NCBI RefSeq assembly: GCF_900007165.1
Contig: NZ_CYGY02000072.1
Span: forward strand, 1-64,000
Reading direction: 5' to 3'
From: Paraburkholderia piptadeniae
GTDB lineage: Bacteria; Pseudomonadota; Gammaproteobacteria; Burkholderiales; Burkholderiaceae
DNA: 64,000 nt
Shown here: positions 54,375-62,827 of the stretch, piece after piece
How positions within the stretch are numbered: position 1 is the stretch's first letter
Layout of the letters: each line of letters starts with the position of its first letter
Position numbers and translations under genes: made by a program
Notes under the pieces: model-generated
What the model was told of the DNA's origin: nothing
The model's database searches: none
Seen by the model: the letters and a program-made list of their open reading frames with translations, nothing else

Positions 54375-55376
54375 CTACCCCGCCAGCCCCACAAGCTGCG
54401 CGTGAAGCGCATCGGGAATCTCGATCCCGTCGCGCGTAGCCACGTCGGCGAGACTGCGCCGGCGCTCGCCCGGCAAGCGCACGTCCGCATCCTGAAGCAT
54501 CGCGGCGACCAGCGCCTCCACTCTCGACAGATACGCTTCGCTGCCCGCCAGCGCGCCCGGATCGATCGCCCAGAACAGATGGCCGATCTGCGATTTCTCG
54601 CCCTCCTCCGTCAGGAATGAGCCCGCTTCATAGCCGAAGTTCGCGCCCGCGAGCGCAGCCGCGAGCAGTTCGACCATCAGCGCAAGCATCGCGCCTTTCG
54701 CGCCGCCGAACGGCAGCATCATGCCGTCGAGCGCGGCTTTCGCATCGGTGGTCGGCAAGCCGTCGCGCGTCGTCGCCCAGCCTTCGGGAATTGGTTTACC
54801 TTCGCGTGCCGCGACCATGATCTTGCCGCGCGCCACGTTCGACAGCGATAGGTCGATCAGCAGCGGCTCACCATCGCGGCGCGGAAACACAGCCGCAATC
54901 GGATTCGTGCCGAACAGCGAATGACGCCCGCCCCACGCGGGCATCGCTGCGGGCGTATTGCTGAACGCGAGCCCCACGAGGCCCGCCGCGCCGAGCACTT
55001 CGAGGTGATACGCGCCGACGCCGAAATGATGGCTGCGCCGCACGCTCGCGACCGCGCTGCCATGCTCGCGCGCGCGGCCGATCAATGTTTCGATCGCGAG
55101 TTCGCAGGCCGGAAAAGCCATGCCGTCGGCGGCGTCGATCAGCACGGCCGCGTTGCGCGCGTTCGCGATGAACGCCTGCGCCCGCGGATCGACGCGGCCG
55201 TTGCGCAACTGCGCGACATACATCGGCAGGCGCGCGACGCCGTGCGAAGAAAGCCCGCGTTCGTCTGCATAGACGAGCGCGCGCGCCGTCGCCGCGGCCG
55301 TGTTCTGCGTCGCGCCCGCAGCCAGCATTGCGCGCATCGCGAGCGCGTACAGGTCGCCGGATGAAACACGCGTCAT
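54375..55376 (-). CDS. comC: (R)-sulfolactate dehydrogenase (malate/L-lactate dehydrogenase family)
   Basis: The 333-residue NAD(P)-dependent enzyme is of the LDH2/MDG superfamily. Landmarks are ADERGLSSHGVARLPMYVAQ, SVRRSHHFGVGAYHLEVLGA (with the conserved His pair) and RHSLFGTNPIAAVFPRRDGE. Its place at the end of a suyAB-slcC operon identifies it as ComC, which reduces 3-sulfopyruvate to (R)-3-sulfolactate; sequence alone would also allow malate, ureidoglycolate or other hydroxyacids. The start overlaps the slcC stop (ATGA), so the two are translationally coupled. GGAAGGAG lies upstream. Confidence 0.85.
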   Translation of the reverse strand: MTRVSSGDLYALAMRAMLAAGATQNTAAATARALVYADERGLSSHGVARLPMYVAQLRNGRVDPRAQAFIANARNAAVLIDAADGMAFPACELAIETLIGRAREHGSAVASVRRSHHFGVGAYHLEVLGAAGLVGLAFSNTPAAMPAWGGRHSLFGTNPIAAVFPRRDGEPLLIDLSLSNVARGKIMVAAREGKPIPEGWATTRDGLPTTDAKAALDGMMLPFGGAKGAMLALMVELLAAALAGANFGYEAGSFLTEEGEKSQIGHLFWAIDPGALAGSEAYLSRVEALVAAMLQDADVRLPGERRRSLADVATRDGIEIPDALHAQLVGLAG

Positions 55377-56353
55377 GTCGAAACTCCTTCCCGTCGTTGT
55401 GAATCGCGCTCGCCTTCGAGCAGCGCCTGCGTCACGCGCGCCGCGACGAGCGTGCTGACGCGTTCGTTCGATTGCACTGTGAGTCCCGCGATATGCGGCG
55501 TCAAGACCAGGTTCGGCGCGCCCGCAAGCGGCGAGCCCGCCTTGAGCGGCTCGTCGGCGAATACATCGAGCGCCGCGCCGCCGAGGCGCCCGTGCTTCAG
55601 CGCATCGGCGAGCGCGCGTTCGTCGATCACGCCGCCACGCGATGTATTGATCACCACGGCATGCGGCTTGAGCATCGACAGTTGCGCGGCGCCGAGCAGA
55701 TTGCGCGTGCTCTCGACGAGCGGCACGTGAACCGACACGACATCCGCCGCGCGCAACGCCTCTTCGAACGTCATGCATTGCGCGCCCGTCTCTTTCCAGC
55801 ACGCGGCGCTCGCCGGTTGCTGCGGATCGTAGCCCGCTACCCGCATGCCGAGCGAGCGCGCCAGTTGCGCGACGAGCTGTCCGATCCCGCCGAAGCCGAT
55901 CACGGCCAACGTGCTGCCCGCCGCTTCGCGTCCATTCGACAGCGCGGTGCGCGGCCATTCGCCCGCCGCCACCGAAGCGCTCGACAGATACGCGCCGCGC
56001 AGCAGCATCAACGCCGCCGCGATCGCATACTCCGCGACGGCGCGCGCATTCGCGCCCGTTGCGGGCAGCACCTGCACGCCGCGCTGCGCGCACGCCGCGA
56101 GATCGATATTGTCGAGCCCGACACCGAGCCGGCCCACGGCGATCAGTTTCGGCGCGGCATCGAGCAACGCCTGCGTGACCCGCGTGCGGTTGCGCACGAT
56201 CAGCGCATCCGCATCGGCGAGCAGGCCGCGTAGCGTGTCGTGTTGATCGACGAGCGATGCGTTCGCATGCACGTCGAAATGTTGCTTCAGCGATTCGACG
56301 GCGGATGCGTCGATGAACTCGCTGACGACGACTTTCTTGCGATCGTTTTTCAA
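55373..56353 (-). CDS. slcC: (S)-sulfolactate dehydrogenase (D-2-hydroxyacid dehydrogenase family)
   Basis: The 326-residue NAD-dependent dehydrogenase has a Rossmann motif GFGGIGQLVAQLARSLGMRV, the catalytic Arg in INTSRGGVIDE, the Glu region near DVFADEPL and the His in TPHIAGLT. As SlcC it oxidises (S)-3-sulfolactate to 3-sulfopyruvate, which ComC then returns as the (R) form. The TTG start overlaps the transporter stop (TTGA), with AGGA nine bases upstream. By sequence it is similar to 3-phosphoglycerate dehydrogenases; the specific role is inferred from the operon. Confidence 0.85.
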   Translation of the reverse strand: MKNDRKKVVVSEFIDASAVESLKQHFDVHANASLVDQHDTLRGLLADADALIVRNRTRVTQALLDAAPKLIAVGRLGVGLDNIDLAACAQRGVQVLPATGANARAVAEYAIAAALMLLRGAYLSSASVAAGEWPRTALSNGREAAGSTLAVIGFGGIGQLVAQLARSLGMRVAGYDPQQPASAACWKETGAQCMTFEEALRAADVVSVHVPLVESTRNLLGAAQLSMLKPHAVVINTSRGGVIDERALADALKHGRLGGAALDVFADEPLKAGSPLAGAPNLVLTPHIAGLTVQSNERVSTLVAARVTQALLEGERDSQRREGVST

Positions 56354-57684
56354 TTCGAGCGTTCCTGTGCGTAGGCGGGCGTTCTTTCGCTGATCTTTTC
56401 GGCCGTTTCGGCGTCTTCGTCCTCGCTGCTTATGGCGAGCGGCTCGGCGAGTACCTTGCGCGCGGCTTCGGCATCGAACGCCCCTTCCCAGCGCGCGACC
56501 ACGAGCGTCGCCACCGCATTGCCGATCATGTTGACGATCGCGCGAATCTCGTTGAGCACGCGGTCGATGCCGATGATCAGCGTGATGCCGGCGACGGGGA
56601 TGATGTTGTGCGTCGACAGCGTCGCCGTCAACGCGACGAGCGCCGCGCCCGCGACGCCCGCGCCGCCCTTCGACGTCACCATCAGGATCGCGAGCAGGCC
56701 GATCTGCTGAAGCAGCGACAGATGCGTATTCGTGGCCTGCGCGATGAAGAGCGACGTCATCGTCAGATAGATCGCCGCGCCGTCGAGGTTGAACGAGTAG
56801 CCTGTCGGCAGCACGAGGCCGACGACGGGTTTCGGGCAGCCGAGGCGCTCGAGCTTTTCCATCAGCCGCGGCAACACCGATTCCGTCGTCGACGTGCCGA
56901 GCACGATCAGCAGTTCTTCGCGCAGGTACTTGAGCAGCGGCCACAAGCCGACGCCCGTCCAACGACAGATCGAGCCCAGCACGAGCACGATGAACACGAT
57001 GCTCGTCAGATAGAAGCAGACGATCAGCAGGCCCAGTTGCTGCAACGTGCCGATGCCGTACTTGCCGACCGTGAACGCCATCGCGCCGAATGCGCCGAGC
57101 GGCGCGAGCCGCATGATCATCTCGACGATCTTCATCAGCGCTTCGCCGCTCTGCTCGATCACGCGCGACAGGAAGCGGCTGCGGCGCGACATGATCGACA
57201 ACGCGATGCCGAACAGCACCGAGAACAGCAGCACCTGCAACAGGTTGCCGCGCGCGAACGCGCCGACCACGGAGTTCGGCACGATCTCTTCGAGGAAACT
57301 CTGTGACGCCGCCGTATGCACTTCCGCCACGTAGTGACTGACGGCGTGCGTGTCGAGTGTCTTCGGATCGATGTTCAGACCTTCGCCCGGATGCAGCACG
57401 TTCGCGACGACGAGACCGATGACGAGCGCGAGCGTCGTCACCGCTTCGAAGTAGAAAATCGTCTTCAGACCGACGCGGCCGACGTGCTTGAGATTTTCCA
57501 TCCGCGCGATGCCCACCGACACGGTGCAGAAGATCACCAGCGTGATCAGCATTTTGATGAGGCGGATGAACGTGTCGCCGAACGGCTTCATCTGCACGCC
57601 GAGATCCGGCGAGAAATAGCCGACGAGAATTCCGGCCGCGAGGCCGATCAGAACCTGCACATAGAGATGCTTGAGCACGCGCAA
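56350..57684 (-). CDS. DctA-type dicarboxylate/cation symporter, probable sulfolactate uptake
   Basis: The 444-residue DAACS-family carrier has about eight helices and two re-entrant loops. Motifs are MLITLVIFCTVSVGIARM, STTESVLPRLMEKLERLGCP, the substrate-site signature PTGYSFNLDGAAIYLTM, and VTSKGGAGVAGAALVALTAT with NMIGNAVATLVVARWEG at the cation site. DctA relatives import C4-dicarboxylates with protons or sodium. Its position between suyB and slcC, overlapping slcC by four bases, suggests it imports sulfolactate, a dianion of similar size. The start is TTG with GGAGGAG eight bases upstream. Confidence 0.9.
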   Translation of the reverse strand: MRVLKHLYVQVLIGLAAGILVGYFSPDLGVQMKPFGDTFIRLIKMLITLVIFCTVSVGIARMENLKHVGRVGLKTIFYFEAVTTLALVIGLVVANVLHPGEGLNIDPKTLDTHAVSHYVAEVHTAASQSFLEEIVPNSVVGAFARGNLLQVLLFSVLFGIALSIMSRRSRFLSRVIEQSGEALMKIVEMIMRLAPLGAFGAMAFTVGKYGIGTLQQLGLLIVCFYLTSIVFIVLVLGSICRWTGVGLWPLLKYLREELLIVLGTSTTESVLPRLMEKLERLGCPKPVVGLVLPTGYSFNLDGAAIYLTMTSLFIAQATNTHLSLLQQIGLLAILMVTSKGGAGVAGAALVALTATLSTHNIIPVAGITLIIGIDRVLNEIRAIVNMIGNAVATLVVARWEGAFDAEAARKVLAEPLAISSEDEDAETAEKISERTPAYAQERSN

Positions 57685-57868
57685 GATGGTGTCTCCTCCA
57701 CTCGCTGCTGCTTGAAGTGAACAGCGTCGCGCATCGTGCGCCGGCCTTCTGTCCTTCTATGGCCCGTTACACACGGCGCGCGCTGTAGCGAAACTGCGTT
57801 CGCAAAGCCCGCCGCACTCGGCAAAAGCGCGCGGGCTTCATGGGGACAATGCTATCTGATCGCGCAGA

Positions 57869-59044
57869 TCAGGCGCTTTCGAACAGACGCGTCAGCACGA
57901 ACTCGCGATGACCCAGCGCCTCGGCCGATGTCCAGCGGCCATTCGCCGTGGCGAGCATCGACTCCAGCAGTTTGTCGCCTGCCTGATCGAGATTCTGTTC
58001 GCGCTGCAACAGGCCCGACACGTCGACGTCGATATGCTCGCTCATCGTGCGCACGGTGCGTGGGTTCGCGCAGATCTTGATGACGGGCATGATCGGGTTG
58101 CCGATCACGTTGCCCTGCCCCGTCGGGAAGAAATGCACGGCGAAGCCGGAGGCCGCGCACAACGTCACCATCTCCGCTGCCGCCGACGACGAATCCATGA
58201 ACCACAGGCCCGAATGCGTCGGCATCTCCGCCTTGTCGAGCACGCCGTCGACGCGGCACTTCTTGCCGATCTTCTGGATGTTGCCCAGCGCCTTCTCTTC
58301 GATCGTCGTCAGGCCGCCCGCGATGTTGCCCTTGGTCGGCTGCGACTCCGACAGATCATCCGTCTTCCAGCGGTTGATCATGTCCTGATAGCGGTCGAAC
58401 ATGAACTGGAAACGCTCGCGCACCTGGTCGTTCGCGCAGCGCGCCGCGACAAGCTGCTCGCCGCCCGTCAGTTCCGACGTCTCGCCGAACACGAGCGTGG
58501 TGCCGAGACCATAGAGCTTGTCGAACGCATTGCCGACAGTCGGATTCGCGCCGCAGCCCGACGTGGTATCCGATTCGCCGCATTTGGTCGATACCCACAG
58601 ATCCGAGATCGGGCACGCTTCGCGCTCGAGCGACGTCGCGTACTGCACCATCTCCTTCGCCGCCTTCGACGCGCGCATGACCGTGTCATGGTCGCCGTGC
58701 AACTCGATGCCGAAGCCCATCACCGGCTTGCCCGACTGCGCGATGCCGTCGACGACGCGCTTGGTCCAGCCTTCCTCGATGCCGATCACGACGACGGCCG
58801 CGACGTTCGGGTTGCAGCCCGCGCCGATCAGCGTACGGAAATGCAGGTCCAGGTCCGCGCCGAATTGCAGCCGGCCATACGGATGCGGCAGCGCCATCGT
58901 GCCTTTGATGTTGTTTTCGACGGCTTGCGCGGCCGCATTCGACAGATCGTCGACGGGAAGAATGATCACATGGTTGCGCACGCCGACGCGTCCATTCGAA
59001 CGGCGATAGCCGTGGAAAGTAGTGTTCTGGTCAATCACGCTCAT
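57869..59044 (-). CDS. suyB: (2R)-sulfolactate sulfo-lyase, large subunit
   Basis: The 391-residue protein belongs to the altronate/galactarate dehydratase C-terminal (UxaA/GarD) family. YRRSNGRVGVRNHVIILPVD, IGAGCNPNVAAVVVIG, WVSTKCGESDTTSGCGANPT and the end motif FFPTGQGNVIGNPIMPVIKI are visible; the Cys residues could bind a metal. With the small SAF-domain subunit SuyA it splits (R)-sulfolactate to pyruvate and sulfite. Ordinary altronate dehydratase is the alternative, but adjacent slcC, comC and a suyR-type regulator make SuyB far more likely. Confidence 0.88.
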   Translation of the reverse strand: MSVIDQNTTFHGYRRSNGRVGVRNHVIILPVDDLSNAAAQAVENNIKGTMALPHPYGRLQFGADLDLHFRTLIGAGCNPNVAAVVVIGIEEGWTKRVVDGIAQSGKPVMGFGIELHGDHDTVMRASKAAKEMVQYATSLEREACPISDLWVSTKCGESDTTSGCGANPTVGNAFDKLYGLGTTLVFGETSELTGGEQLVAARCANDQVRERFQFMFDRYQDMINRWKTDDLSESQPTKGNIAGGLTTIEEKALGNIQKIGKKCRVDGVLDKAEMPTHSGLWFMDSSSAAAEMVTLCAASGFAVHFFPTGQGNVIGNPIMPVIKICANPRTVRTMSEHIDVDVSGLLQREQNLDQAGDKLLESMLATANGRWTSAEALGHREFVLTRLFESA

Positions 59045-59155
59045 GGTGGGTCTCTTTGATCGGGCTCTGTTCAGTGAAGGAGTGGCTGGAGGTCAAAAGG
59101 AATGCACGCGTGCGCTGCTGTCGCGCAACGGCGCGCGGTCGATCCTCGCGCCGCC

Positions 59156-59509
59156 TTACCAGCGTTTCGTCTTGATGTTGTGCACGTGGGCGTGCTCGCC
59201 CGCCTTGATGGGCTGCACCACCTTGCCGATATCGACGCCGTACTTGTAGACGGTGTCGCCCACGGCCATGTCCTTGAGCGCCACCTTGTGACCGATGGGG
59301 ATGTCCTGCTTCGCGGAGACGGTGATGACTTCGTCGTCGTCCATGATCCACGCATTCAGCTGCGTGCCCGCCTTGATGCCTTCGACGACCGCGACACCGA
59401 CGGTGTCTTTCGCTTCGTGCAGCACGATATGAATCGTCCTGCGCTCGTGTGATGGGTTGCCGGAAGCTCCTGAACCCGTTTGCGACCCACCTGCTGCCGT
59501 GTAGCTCAT
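59156..59509 (-). CDS. suyA: (2R)-sulfolactate sulfo-lyase, small subunit (SAF domain)
   Basis: The 117-residue protein has a polar Ser/Gly-rich N-terminus and a SAF domain from about residue 40 (DTVGVAVVEGIKAGTQLNAW; KQDIPIGHKVALKDMAVGDT; VYKYGVDIGKVVQPIKAGEH), ending with AHVHNIKTKRW. These are the landmarks of the small UxaA-type subunit, including the His-x-His near the end. It is the first gene of the operon; GGAG lies six bases upstream of the ATG and a good promoter lies about 50 bases upstream. Confidence 0.88.
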   Translation of the reverse strand: MSYTAAGGSQTGSGASGNPSHERRTIHIVLHEAKDTVGVAVVEGIKAGTQLNAWIMDDDEVITVSAKQDIPIGHKVALKDMAVGDTVYKYGVDIGKVVQPIKAGEHAHVHNIKTKRW

Positions 59510-59558
59510 CGTTTGTCTCCAGTCTGGTTGACAGGTTGTGTTTGTCTCCGTGCAAACC

Positions 59559-59604
59559 ATCTTAGGCAGCACTCGTCCATATGTCAACCAGATCATCTAT
59601 ATGT
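59559..59604 (-). promoter_or_regulatory. suyA operon promoter and probable SuyR-binding region
   Basis: On the minus strand a consensus -35 TTGACA (complement of 59582-59587) is spaced exactly 17 bases from TAAGAT (complement of 59559-59564), giving a start near 59552 and a 43-base leader. ATATGT occurs twice (59579-59584 and 59599-59604) spaced 20 bases apart, about two helical turns, overlapping and preceding the -35. TCATC/GATGA arms flank the second copy. The divergent regulator gene starts at 59728, so this is the natural operator region. Confidence 0.65.
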
Positions 59605-59727
59605 GTTTGATGAGCCGGATGAAGTAGAATAATTTGGAAAGAGAAGAAGCGGCATTGCGCGCTGCACAGGCAACAACAACGCACTAACAACGCACTGACG
59701 AAGCACCATGCACGAGAGGACACAGCC

Positions 59728-60513
59728 ATGAACACGTTGACGATCGGCTCGAACAACGCCAGCGGCACCATGGGCACGCCCACCATCGGCGGCACACGCT
59801 ACAAGGAAGTGAAGAACGCGATGCTCGCGGCGCTTTCCGCGCAGGAATGGAAAGGCGGCGAGGCGATACCGTCGGAAAAGCGTCTCGCGGAACGCTTCGG
59901 CGTGTCGATCGGCACGCTGCGCAAGGCCATCGACGAGCTCGTCGCGGACAACATCCTCGTGCGCCATCAAGGACTCGGCACGTTCGTTGCGCAGCACCAG
60001 CGCGACCGGCACTTCTTCCGCTTTTTCCGCATCGTGCGCCAGGACGGCGACAAGACCTACCCGACCGTGAGCCTCGTGTCCTTCAAGAAAGCCAAGGTGG
60101 CGCGCGAGATTGCCGCGATGCTCGGCGTCGAGCCGAACGCGCGCGTCTTCACGTTCGTCAACCGGCTGGCGCTGCACGGCGAAACAGTGATGATCGACAA
60201 CATCACCGTCGCCGAGGCGCGTTTTCCGGGGCTGACTGAAGCGGCTCTGCGCGAGCGGCCGAGCACGCTCTACAACTTCTATCAGGATTCCTTCCGCATC
60301 AACGTCGTCGGGACGGAAGAGCGGCTGCGCGTCGCCACCGCCGACGACGCCGAAAGCAAGCTGCTCGAAGTGCCGCACGGCACGCCGCTGCTCGAAGTGC
60401 GGCGGGTCGCGTACTCGTATCATCACGCCCCCGTCGAGGTGCGCATTTCCCACGTGAACACCGCGCGCTACGAATACGTCGGGCCGTCCGCTTCGCACGA
60501 AGAGCCGCTGTAA
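59728..60513 (+). CDS. suyR: GntR/HutC-family regulator of sulfolactate degradation
   Basis: The 261-residue regulator has a winged HTH at about residues 25-95 (SEKRLAERFGVSIGTLRKAI, DELVADNILVRHQGLGTFVA) and a UTRA-type effector domain after it (FRFFRIVRQDGDKTYPTVSL...EVRRVAYSYHHAPVEVRISH), as in HutC-subfamily members. The gene is divergent from suyA, and the regulator of known suyAB loci is of this type. It probably represses until sulfolactate or a relative binds. A terminator follows 44 bases after the stop. Confidence 0.85.
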   Translation: MNTLTIGSNNASGTMGTPTIGGTRYKEVKNAMLAALSAQEWKGGEAIPSEKRLAERFGVSIGTLRKAIDELVADNILVRHQGLGTFVAQHQRDRHFFRFFRIVRQDGDKTYPTVSLVSFKKAKVAREIAAMLGVEPNARVFTFVNRLALHGETVMIDNITVAEARFPGLTEAALRERPSTLYNFYQDSFRINVVGTEERLRVATADDAESKLLEVPHGTPLLEVRRVAYSYHHAPVEVRISHVNTARYEYVGPSASHEEPL

Positions 60514-60556
60514 CGGCACGCGTCACTCGCTTTAATGGGTTCGGCAATCGCACGAC

Positions 60557-60584
60557 AAAAGGGACGCGCCTGCATGTCCCTTTT
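60557..60584 (+). terminator. Terminator after suyR
   Basis: AAAAGGGAC (60557-60565) and GTCCCTTTT (60576-60584) form a perfect 9-bp stem with a T-rich 3' arm and CACGTTTTC after it. The symmetrical A/T ends would allow termination in either direction. Confidence 0.82.
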
Positions 60585-60599
60585 CACGTTTTCCCGCAG

Positions 60600-60648
60600 T
60601 TGCAATCGGCAAGGGCATCACCTACACTCGACACTCATACAGATGAGT
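60600..60648 (+). promoter_or_regulatory. Promoter and palindrome for the ABC transporter operon
   Basis: TTGCAA (60600-60605), a 17-base spacer and TACACT (60623-60628) form a sigma-70-like promoter with start near 60635. ACTCAT-ACAG-ATGAGT (60633-60648) is a perfect inverted repeat at the expected start site, as for a repressor operator. The half-site ATGAG also occurs upstream of suyR (GATGAG, about 59608-59613). Control by SuyR is possible but not shown. Confidence 0.6.
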
Positions 60649-60781
60649 TAAATCACAGGGCACTTAACGCGCCGCAGTGCACGGTGCCCGACAACAGGCC
60701 ATCAAGGCACCGGGTTCCAGTCACGCGCCGCCATGCAACGCTTCGCGACGCAAACGAGCGGAACTCAAGGAGACACTCGCG

Positions 60782-60883
60782 ATGCGTACCCTGCCTCATC
60801 GTCGTCCCGCACATCTGTTCCGTCGTCAGCGGCCACGTCCGCATTTCCGCGCGCCTGTCTGCGCGCGGTTCGCCATCGTTTGA
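60782..60883 (+). CDS. 33-residue Arg/Pro/His-rich leader ORF
   Basis: The short ORF begins MRTLPHRRPAHLFRRQRPRP and ends with VCARFAIV; ten of 33 residues are Arg. AAGGAG lies ten bases upstream of its ATG, a better site than many full genes here have. It sits in a 360-base leader between the promoter (60600-60628) and the binding-protein gene at 60996, with a hairpin just after its stop (60895-60921). It may be a regulatory leader peptide whose translation controls the transporter genes, or a chance ORF. Confidence 0.5.
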   Translation: MRTLPHRRPAHLFRRQRPRPHFRAPVCARFAIV

Positions 60884-60894
60884 TTCCGTCGCGC

Positions 60895-60921
60895 GTGCAT
60901 ATCGGCTTGTCCGATGCGCAC
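60895..60921 (+). promoter_or_regulatory. Hairpin after the leader ORF
   Basis: GTGC-AT-ATCGG pairs with CCGAT-GC-GCAC around CTTGT, with one internal mismatch pair. It starts 12 bases after the leader ORF stop. The position suits an attenuator or anti-attenuator stem, but there is no U-run, so a simple terminator is unlikely. Confidence 0.4.
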
Positions 60922-60995
60922 GTTTGCCTGTCGCGCACCATCCGACCGCCCCGCCGCGCTTTGTCACGCACGGCAACTACAAGGAGAGACCCGCA

Positions 60996-62015
60996 ATGAG
61001 CCTCCGCAGACTTGTCCTTTTCTTCTCGACGCTGCTCGCGCTGTTCGCGATGCTGGCCAGCGTACCCGCGCGCGCCGAACTCTCGGAGATCCGCATCGCG
61101 CGGCAGTACGGCGTCAGCTATTTGCCGCTGATGATCATTCAGGATCAGAAGCTGCTTGAAAAACACGCGGCGCAACTTGGCGTGCCGAACCTGAAAGTGT
61201 CGTGGGTCGAATTCGCGGGCGGCAATGTGATGAACGACGCGCTGCTCTCCGACTCGCTGCAGATCGCGTCGGGCGGCGTCGCGCCGCTTGTGCTGCTGTG
61301 GGCGCGCACGCACGGCACGCCCGTCGAAGTGAAGGCGCTCGCCGCCATCAATTCGATGCCGCTGCTGTTGAACACCCGCAATCCCTCCGTGAAGACACTG
61401 AAGGACTTCAGCAGCAAGGACAAGATCGCGCTACCCGCAGCGAAGGTATCGATTCAGGCGATCACGCTGCAGATGGCCGCGGAAAAAGCATTCGGCGCGG
61501 GCAATCAGGGGCAACTGGATAAATACACCGTATCGCTCGCGCATCCCGACGCGCAGCAGGCGTTGCTGTCGGGCAATAGCGAAGTGACGGCGCATTTCGG
61601 TTCGCCGCCGTTCCAGGAACAGGAGCTTGCGCACGGCGGCGTGCGCACCGTCGTCAATTCGTATGACGTGCTGGGCGGCAAATCGACGTTCAATCTCGTG
61701 TGGTGCACGACGAAGTTCTACCAGCAGAACCCGAAACTCGTGCAGGCGTTCATGGCCGCGCTCGACGAAGCGGAAGCGCAGATCAACAAGGACAAGCACG
61801 CGGCGGCGCTCGCGTATCTGCGCATCAGCAAGGACAAGAGCAATGTCGCCGACATCGAGAAGATGATCTCGTCGCCCGACGTCGCCTTTACGACGACGCC
61901 GGAAAACACCGTCAAATACGCGGACTTCATGGCACGCACCGGTCTCATCAAGGCGAAGCCCGCATCGTGGAAAGACATGTTCTTTCCGACCGTTCAATCG
62001 CTTCAAGGGAGCTGA
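60996..62015 (+). CDS. NitT/TauT-type ABC transporter substrate-binding protein
   Basis: The 339-residue precursor has a signal peptide (LVLFFSTLLALFAMLASVPARA, cleavage near residue 24). A periplasmic binding fold typical of sulfonate, taurine or nitrate uptake (SsuA/TauA-like) follows. IRIARQYGVSYLPLMIIQDQ, FAGGNVMNDALLSDSLQIAS, GVAPLVLLWARTHGTPVEVK and ALPAAKVSIQAITLQMAAEK are visible. The ligand is unknown; the sulfolactate genes next door suggest a C2-C3 sulfonate. AAGGAG precedes the start. First gene of a three-gene operon. Confidence 0.9.
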   Translation: MSLRRLVLFFSTLLALFAMLASVPARAELSEIRIARQYGVSYLPLMIIQDQKLLEKHAAQLGVPNLKVSWVEFAGGNVMNDALLSDSLQIASGGVAPLVLLWARTHGTPVEVKALAAINSMPLLLNTRNPSVKTLKDFSSKDKIALPAAKVSIQAITLQMAAEKAFGAGNQGQLDKYTVSLAHPDAQQALLSGNSEVTAHFGSPPFQEQELAHGGVRTVVNSYDVLGGKSTFNLVWCTTKFYQQNPKLVQAFMAALDEAEAQINKDKHAAALAYLRISKDKSNVADIEKMISSPDVAFTTTPENTVKYADFMARTGLIKAKPASWKDMFFPTVQSLQGS

Positions 62016-62017
62016 CG

Positions 62018-62827
62018 ATGTCACGTACGCGCGCAGCAGCCAGATCCGATACGTCATCGCATGATGGCGGACCATTGCTCGATGTCAGCGGCGTCACGTT
62101 GCAGTACAAGACGCCGAAGCATCTCGTGATGGCCACTTACCGCGTCGACTTCAAGGTATTCGAAGGCGACCGCTTCGTTCTGCTCGGTCCATCAGGGTGC
62201 GGAAAATCGACGCTGCTCAAGAGCGTCGGCGGCTATCTGCCGCCGACGGAAGGCACGATCACGCTGAAGGGCAAGACCGTCACGAGGCCCGGCCCCGACC
62301 GGATGATGGTGTTTCAGGAATTCGACCAGTTGCTGCCGTGGAAAACCGTCAAGCAGAACGTGATGTTTCCGCTGCTGGCGTCGCATCGTTTGTCGGGACG
62401 CGAAGCGGAAGAGCGCGCGATGCACTACATCGACAAGGTCAACCTGACGAAATTCGCCGACAGTCATCCGCACACGCTGTCGGGCGGCATGAAGCAGCGC
62501 GTTGCGATTGCGCGCGGCATGGCGATGGAGCCTGACATCCTGCTGATGGACGAACCGTTCGCCGCGCTCGACGCGCTCACGCGCCGCAAGATGCAGGACG
62601 AACTGCTCGCGCTGTGGCAGGACACGCATTTCACCGTGCTGTTCGTCACGCACTCGATTCCTGAGGCAATCAAGATCGGCAGCCGGATTCTGCTGCTGTC
62701 ACCGCATCCGGGCCAGGTCAAGGCGGAACTCGACACGGCTGCCGCCGGCGAAACCCCTGCCACGCTCGAAAAACGCATCCAGCACATGCTGTTCGAAGAC
62801 GAGATCGAAGAGGCCGAGAATGTCTGA
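62018..62827 (+). CDS. NitT/TauT-type ABC transporter ATP-binding protein
   Basis: The 269-residue ATPase resembles SsuB/TauB. It has Walker A GPSGCGKSTLLKSVGGYLPP, the Q-loop MVFQEFDQLLPWKTVKQNV, signature LSGGMKQRVAIARGMAMEPD, Walker B ILLMDEPFAALDALTRRKM and the H-loop VLFVTHSIPEA. A Ser/Ala-rich N-terminal stretch of 20 residues precedes the domain. The start is two bases after the binding-protein stop and the end overlaps the permease start by eight bases, showing tight coupling. Confidence 0.94.
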   Translation: MSRTRAAARSDTSSHDGGPLLDVSGVTLQYKTPKHLVMATYRVDFKVFEGDRFVLLGPSGCGKSTLLKSVGGYLPPTEGTITLKGKTVTRPGPDRMMVFQEFDQLLPWKTVKQNVMFPLLASHRLSGREAEERAMHYIDKVNLTKFADSHPHTLSGGMKQRVAIARGMAMEPDILLMDEPFAALDALTRRKMQDELLALWQDTHFTVLFVTHSIPEAIKIGSRILLLSPHPGQVKAELDTAAAGETPATLEKRIQHMLFEDEIEEAENV

